NCBI GenBank assembly: GCA_937902445.1
Contig: CALELJ010000179.1
Span: forward strand, 1-9,100
DNA from: an uncultured Treponema sp.
Lineage (GTDB): Bacteria; Spirochaetota; Spirochaetia; Treponematales; Treponemataceae
Reading direction: 5' to 3'
Length of the DNA stretch: 9,100 nt
In this document: positions 6,341 to 9,100 of the stretch, piece by piece
Layout: each line of letters opens with the position of its first letter
Numbering within the stretch: position 1 is the stretch's first letter
Program-made: the position numbers and the translations under genes
The notes under the pieces: generated by a model
Seen by the model: the letters and a program-made list of their open reading frames with translations, nothing else
Database searches by the model: none
Told to the model about the DNA's origin: nothing

Positions 6341-6369
6341 ATTATAGTCAAAAAAAGGGGGAATTTCTA
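6341..6369 (-). promoter_or_regulatory. Predicted promoter of the metalloprotein gene (leaderless)
   Basis: On the - strand a perfect TATAAT -10 box (6341-6346) lies 17 bases downstream of TAGAAA (6364-6369), a 4/6 match to TTGACA. Only eight bases separate TATAAT from the ATG, so transcription should begin at or within about 2 bases of the start codon. The 8 bases contain no Shine-Dalgarno sequence. Confidence 0.5.
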
Positions 6370-6382
6370 GTTGAATGGCGCG

Positions 6383-7699
6383 TCAAAACCTTTTTGGAAG
6401 GCAGACCGTGACTTCAAAAGTTCCGCCTGAAGAGTCCACATTGAAAATTCCATGATACTTTTCAACAATGTGCTGGACGTTTTTCAATCCGATGCCATGG
6501 ATTCCGCCGTCATTCTTTGTAGTCAGATATCTGCCACCCTTCATTTCGACTTTTGCAAAATGATTGCTTATGTTCAGTATGTTGAACTGGCCCTCGCCTT
6601 CAAAGAGATTGAAAATGATTTCCTTGCCGGGACCCGAAGTTTCCGATTCAGCGCGGATTGCATTGTCAATCAGGTTTCCAAAAAGGGAAATCGCATCAAG
6701 ATCCTTGATGAACGACAGGTCAACACCAGGTTCAACTGTAAACTGGATTTTTATACCGTTTTTTTCGGCAAGGGATTTCTTTTCCGAAAGAATGGCGTTA
6801 ACCATCCTGTTGTTGGTGTAAACCGATGGAGTGATTTTTGTCATTCCGTCCTCGAAGGAAAGAATAAGCTTCTTAAGATCCTCCATCCTGTTTTCTTCAA
6901 TAAAAACTTTCATTACGGAAATGTAGTGCTTTATGTCGTGGCGTACAGAAACCTGCTTCTGCTCGATTTCATCAAGATGGTCGTAATACCTTTTTTCCAT
7001 GTCTACTTTCTGCTTGTAGAAATCAAGCTCATAGTGATCGTTCTGAAGGCGGGAAAGTTTTTCAACGACAGCAAGGACAATGATGTTGCAGAAAACAAGA
7101 AGCGGTACTGCTATGCCTATGAACATCTTGTCCTGGGGATTTCCTGTTTCCATGCGGTAAAGATAGATACAGACAGTCATGGTCACGACCGGAAGGAAAA
7201 GAAGGCAAAGGTACAATTTTCCTTCAATCAATCTTTTTCTACGTCCTACAAGCCGCTGATAGATTTTTGAAATCGCAAGAGTAAGAAGTTTTTGAAGGGC
7301 ACAGAAAAAAATCTGCAATGTAGTGCCGTTTATTTCGTGGATGTCGATCCTGAAAATGGCAAAGATGAACATGTAGCTGGATTCAGCAAGAATTTCCATG
7401 ATGTAGAAAATTCCGAAAAGAAGGATTATCTCAATGGGCTTTGCATGATATCCGATGAAACACATGGTAAGGCCAATGATCACGGTCACCACTACCCGTT
7501 CATAATTGGCGATCGTGGAATTGCTGATGAAGATGCCTATGAAGATAAGGTTTGCAACGGCCACAATGAAAAAAACCAGGCAGAAAAGAAAGATTGTCCT
7601 GTTCTTCTTGAATTTCCAGTCATAAAAATAATGGAACAGGTCACAGCAGAGAATAACATCTATAATTCCGGCAATGCCGTTGACAATCAGATTAAACAT
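6383..7699 (-). CDS. AgrC-like sensor histidine kinase (GHKL ATPase), orphan
   Basis: This 438-residue membrane sensor has about six or seven hydrophobic helices in residues 1-213, a helical linker (about 215-250), and a cytoplasmic kinase domain. The phosphoacceptor His254 lies in SVRHDIKHYISVM, the RHDIKH form typical of HPK10/AgrC-type kinases. The N box is GNLIDNAIRA (341-350, Asn342/Asn346) and the G box is GGIHGIGLKNV (398-408), so ATP binding looks intact. Such kinases often sense peptides and signal to LytTR response regulators. No response regulator is within the window: upstream is the divergent hslO and 50 bases downstream is the metalloprotein gene. Ligand and partner are therefore unknown. 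No strong Shine-Dalgarno precedes the ATG (GAAAG about 9 bases upstream is the best). Confidence 0.9.
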   Translation of the reverse strand: MFNLIVNGIAGIIDVILCCDLFHYFYDWKFKKNRTIFLFCLVFFIVAVANLIFIGIFISNSTIANYERVVVTVIIGLTMCFIGYHAKPIEIILLFGIFYIMEILAESSYMFIFAIFRIDIHEINGTTLQIFFCALQKLLTLAISKIYQRLVGRRKRLIEGKLYLCLLFLPVVTMTVCIYLYRMETGNPQDKMFIGIAVPLLVFCNIIVLAVVEKLSRLQNDHYELDFYKQKVDMEKRYYDHLDEIEQKQVSVRHDIKHYISVMKVFIEENRMEDLKKLILSFEDGMTKITPSVYTNNRMVNAILSEKKSLAEKNGIKIQFTVEPGVDLSFIKDLDAISLFGNLIDNAIRAESETSGPGKEIIFNLFEGEGQFNILNISNHFAKVEMKGGRYLTTKNDGGIHGIGLKNVQHIVEKYHGIFNVDSSGGTFEVTVCLPKRF

Positions 7700-7713
7700 T
7701 TTTCGTGTCTTTC

Positions 7714-7742
7714 AGTTTAAACAATTAATTTGTCCTTGTCAT
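7714..7742 (-). promoter_or_regulatory. Predicted promoter of the sensor kinase gene
   Basis: On the - strand ATGACA (7737-7742, 5/6 match to TTGACA) is followed by 17 bases and TAAACT (7714-7719, 4/6 match to TATAAT), 14 bases before the ATG. The leader would be very short. Confidence is moderate to low because the -10 box is imperfect. Confidence 0.35.
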
Positions 7743-7744
7743 CC

Positions 7745-7774
7745 GGAATTCCATCACGATCCATTAGCGGTGAT
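7745..7774. promoter_or_regulatory. Inverted repeats between divergent promoters, possible operator
   Basis: The 8-bp palindrome GGAATTCC (7745-7752) is directly followed by ATCAC-N12-GTGAT (7753-7757/7770-7774). It sits between the predicted promoters of the sensor kinase gene and hslO, where a shared regulator could bind. Short inverted repeats like these can occur by chance. Confidence 0.25.
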
Positions 7775-7788
7775 ATTTAATCCTGTGC

Positions 7789-7817
7789 ATGACTTTTGCG
7801 CCGATTATTAGTATATT
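7789..7817 (+). promoter_or_regulatory. Predicted hslO promoter (leaderless)
   Basis: ATGACT (7789-7794, 4/6 match to TTGACA), a 17-base spacer and TATATT (7812-7817, 5/6 match to TATAAT) end six bases before the hslO ATG. Transcription is expected at or next to the A of the ATG. No Shine-Dalgarno sequence occurs in the preceding 25 bases. Confidence 0.5.
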
Positions 7818-7823
7818 ATTCAC

Positions 7824-8786
7824 ATGATTAAAGCACAGATTGAAGACAAGGAACTTTTGGAACATCTTGCATCAATTGAAAAAGATGAGATGGCAATTTT
7901 TGTTATGGCAGACGGAAGAATCCGCGGTGCCCTTTTCCACGGAACAAATTTCGTAAACCAGATGCGTGCCCAGCATAAAACAGGAATTCTTGAAACAATG
8001 GTTCTTGGGCAGGCTTCACTTTGCGCGGCCCTCATGATGCCTACAATGAAAGGCCAGGAACATATTTCATGGCGCTATGAATGTGACGGTCCTGCAAAGG
8101 GGTTTGCCGTAGAAGCTGACAGCACGGGTTATGTCCGCGGCTATCTTCTTGAAGACCACATTCCAGTTGAAAAGCCTCTTGAAAGCTGGGATCTTGCTCC
8201 ATTTCTTGGCAGCGGAACAATGACAATCACAAAGGTGCACCCTGGAGACAAAAGCCCTCAGGTAAGTTCCGTAGAAACACTTTACAAGAACATTACAAAA
8301 GACCTTGCCTGGTATTTCAACCAGTCGGAACAGATCAACACTGCCTTCACCACAAGCATCTTCATGGATACTAAGGGACGTGTAAAAGGTGCCGGCGGTA
8401 TGTTCATCCAGGTTCTTCCGGAGACAGGCGGAACAAAAAAAGTCGGAGCAGAAAAATCATCGGCTCCTGATTTCAAGGCTGACGAAGAATTGATTACAAG
8501 TGTCGAAAACGCCATCAGCGCATGTCCTTCCCTTGGAAAGTGGTTTGAAGAGAAAGGAAACATCAACGACATCGTTTACGGCCTGTTCCGTGAGTTCAAG
8601 CCGCAGATTGCCGTAAGACGCGACATCAGCTACAACTGCCCTTGCTGCGAGGAATACTATGTGGAACACCTGAAGTCTTTGGGAAGCGCCCAGATAGAGG
8701 AACTTAAATCTTCCGGTCCTGATCCGCTGGAAATCGTCTGCCGCAACTGTGGCAGCGTCTACAGAATTCCGTTTGCAAAACTTTAA
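7824..8786 (+). CDS. hslO: Redox-regulated chaperone Hsp33
   Basis: Hsp33 is a cytosolic holdase activated by oxidative unfolding. Its C-terminal zinc site releases Zn when its cysteines form disulfides, exposing a surface that holds unfolding proteins. The 320-residue protein is slightly longer than E. coli Hsp33 (about 290). The N-terminal domain carries family segments RGALFHGTNFVNQM (34-47), LGQASLCAALM (61-71) and GYVRGYLL (102-109), and VKGAGGMFIQVLPE (187-200) is typical. The zinc site is intact as CxC (Cys272, Cys274) plus CxxC (Cys306, Cys309) with 31 residues between. An extra Cys275 makes the first motif CPCC. An insertion-like Ser/Lys-rich stretch at about 201-218 may explain the extra length. 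It is divergent from the sensor kinase gene and appears to be transcribed alone. Confidence 0.95.
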   Translation: MIKAQIEDKELLEHLASIEKDEMAIFVMADGRIRGALFHGTNFVNQMRAQHKTGILETMVLGQASLCAALMMPTMKGQEHISWRYECDGPAKGFAVEADSTGYVRGYLLEDHIPVEKPLESWDLAPFLGSGTMTITKVHPGDKSPQVSSVETLYKNITKDLAWYFNQSEQINTAFTTSIFMDTKGRVKGAGGMFIQVLPETGGTKKVGAEKSSAPDFKADEELITSVENAISACPSLGKWFEEKGNINDIVYGLFREFKPQIAVRRDISYNCPCCEEYYVEHLKSLGSAQIEELKSSGPDPLEIVCRNCGSVYRIPFAKL

Positions 8787-8795
8787 AAAACAAAA

Positions 8796-8833
8796 GGGCT
8801 GCCCATGATTTTGGACAGCCCCATTTTATTTTT
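8796..8833. terminator. Bidirectional terminator between hslO and the symporter gene
   Basis: GGGCTG (8796-8801) pairs with CAGCCC (8816-8821), with further CC/GG pairing inside. The + strand continues with ATTTTATTTTT and the - strand with CTTTTGTTTTTT, so it can end transcripts from both convergent genes. It starts 10 bases after the hslO stop codon. Confidence 0.8.
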
Positions 8834-8849
8834 GATAAGCCGAAAGCAT

Positions 8850-9100
8850 TTATTCAGCTGCAGGTGCGTCTACAAGATCCTTGAGATCTTTGTTTGTCAT
8901 TGCACATACGCAGGAATCAGAGTAGATGTTTACTGCTGTTTCAACCATGTCGATCACTGCGTAGATTGGAAGGATTACTCCCATTACTCCGATTGGCATT
9001 CCCTTGCCTGCCATCAACGAAAGTGTAAGGAAGAAGCATCCCATTGGAACACCTGCATTTCCAACTGCGCTGATAACTGAAATCAAGATCCATGCAACCA
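8850..9100 (-). CDS. Dicarboxylate/amino acid:cation symporter family, C-terminal fragment
   Basis: About 83 C-terminal residues of a membrane transporter are present; the rest lies beyond the right edge. The TTG at 9084-9086 is an internal Leu: the frame is open to the edge, reading VAWILISVISAVGNAGVPMG. The segment ISAVGNAGVP, a hydrophobic helix (FFLTLSLMAGKGMPIGVMGVILPIYAVIDM) and DMVETAVNIYSD match the HP2/TM8 end of the DAACS/SLC1 family. This family couples uptake of amino acids or dicarboxylates to Na+ or H+. In GltPh-type glutamate/aspartate transporters the matching motif is DM.RT..NV.GD, whose Arg binds the substrate side-chain carboxylate. Here Glu occupies that position, as I recall for SstT (Ser/Thr transport). 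Neutral amino-acid uptake is therefore more likely than aspartate or glutamate uptake. Confidence 0.85.
   Translation of the reverse strand, partial: VAWILISVISAVGNAGVPMGCFFLTLSLMAGKGMPIGVMGVILPIYAVIDMVETAVNIYSDSCVCAMTNKDLKDLVDAPAAE

Noticed and set aside
6452..7270. Long + strand open frame of 272 codons opposite the sensor kinase gene
   Set aside because: It lies wholly antisense to a kinase with intact H, N and G boxes and has no recognisable domain. Its openness fits codon bias of the opposite strand.
7292..7720. + strand open frame of 142 codons opposite the kinase N-terminus
   Set aside because: Antisense to the membrane-helix region. It is Asn/Lys/Asp/His-rich with no family resemblance, so it is a shadow of the hydrophobic codons.

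Overview
The window looks like an ordinary chromosomal segment of a Treponema-like spirochaete, probably a gut or rumen lineage. This placement is an inference. It rests on moderate GC content, the protein flavour (an Lrp/aminotransferase pair, a membrane-anchored TPR protein, Hsp33, a DAACS symporter) and my memory of Treponema proteins. No rRNA or other phylogenetic marker is present. I see no phage, insertion sequence, CRISPR array, tRNA or recognisable defence cluster.

Left part, all on the + strand. The window opens inside hisB (histidine biosynthesis, N-terminus cut off). It is followed by an Lrp/AsnC-family regulator, a PLP-dependent class I/II aminotransferase, and a membrane-anchored TPR protein whose C-terminus resembles an Mrr-type nuclease domain that has lost its catalytic residues. 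The hisB-lrp and lrp-aminotransferase gaps (165 and 111 bases) are packed with hairpins. Each has a near-perfect long stem at the stop codon followed by a second, larger-looped hairpin. The lrp leader has a third hairpin whose loop carries an ACCTCCT sequence complementary to the lrp ribosome binding site.

Middle part, all on the - strand, transcribed from about 7.7 kb down to 3.95 kb. The order is an AgrC-like GHKL sensor kinase, a putative HExxH metalloprotein with a C-terminal coiled coil, an exported protein of unknown function, and rsmG (16S rRNA G527 methyltransferase). The metalloprotein and exported-protein genes overlap by 14 bases. The exported protein most likely starts at a TTG codon preceded by a perfect GGAGG. 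The convergent TPR/rsmG junction holds a palindromic element resembling intergenic repeats, and a terminator whose T-tract runs into the rsmG stop codon.

Right part. hslO (Hsp33) lies on the + strand, divergent from the sensor kinase, with back-to-back predicted promoters between them. It converges, through a bidirectional terminator, on the C-terminal end of a dicarboxylate/amino acid:cation symporter family transporter that runs off the window edge. Two genes, hslO and the metalloprotein gene, have a good -10 box only 6-8 bases upstream of the ATG and no Shine-Dalgarno sequence. That predicts leaderless transcripts, whereas most other complete genes here have clear AAGGA/GAGG-type sites.

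The most interesting items are the TPR plus degenerate Mrr fusion, the metalloprotein/exported-protein coupled pair, the predicted leaderless starts and the hairpin-rich leaders. None amounts to a clear new system.
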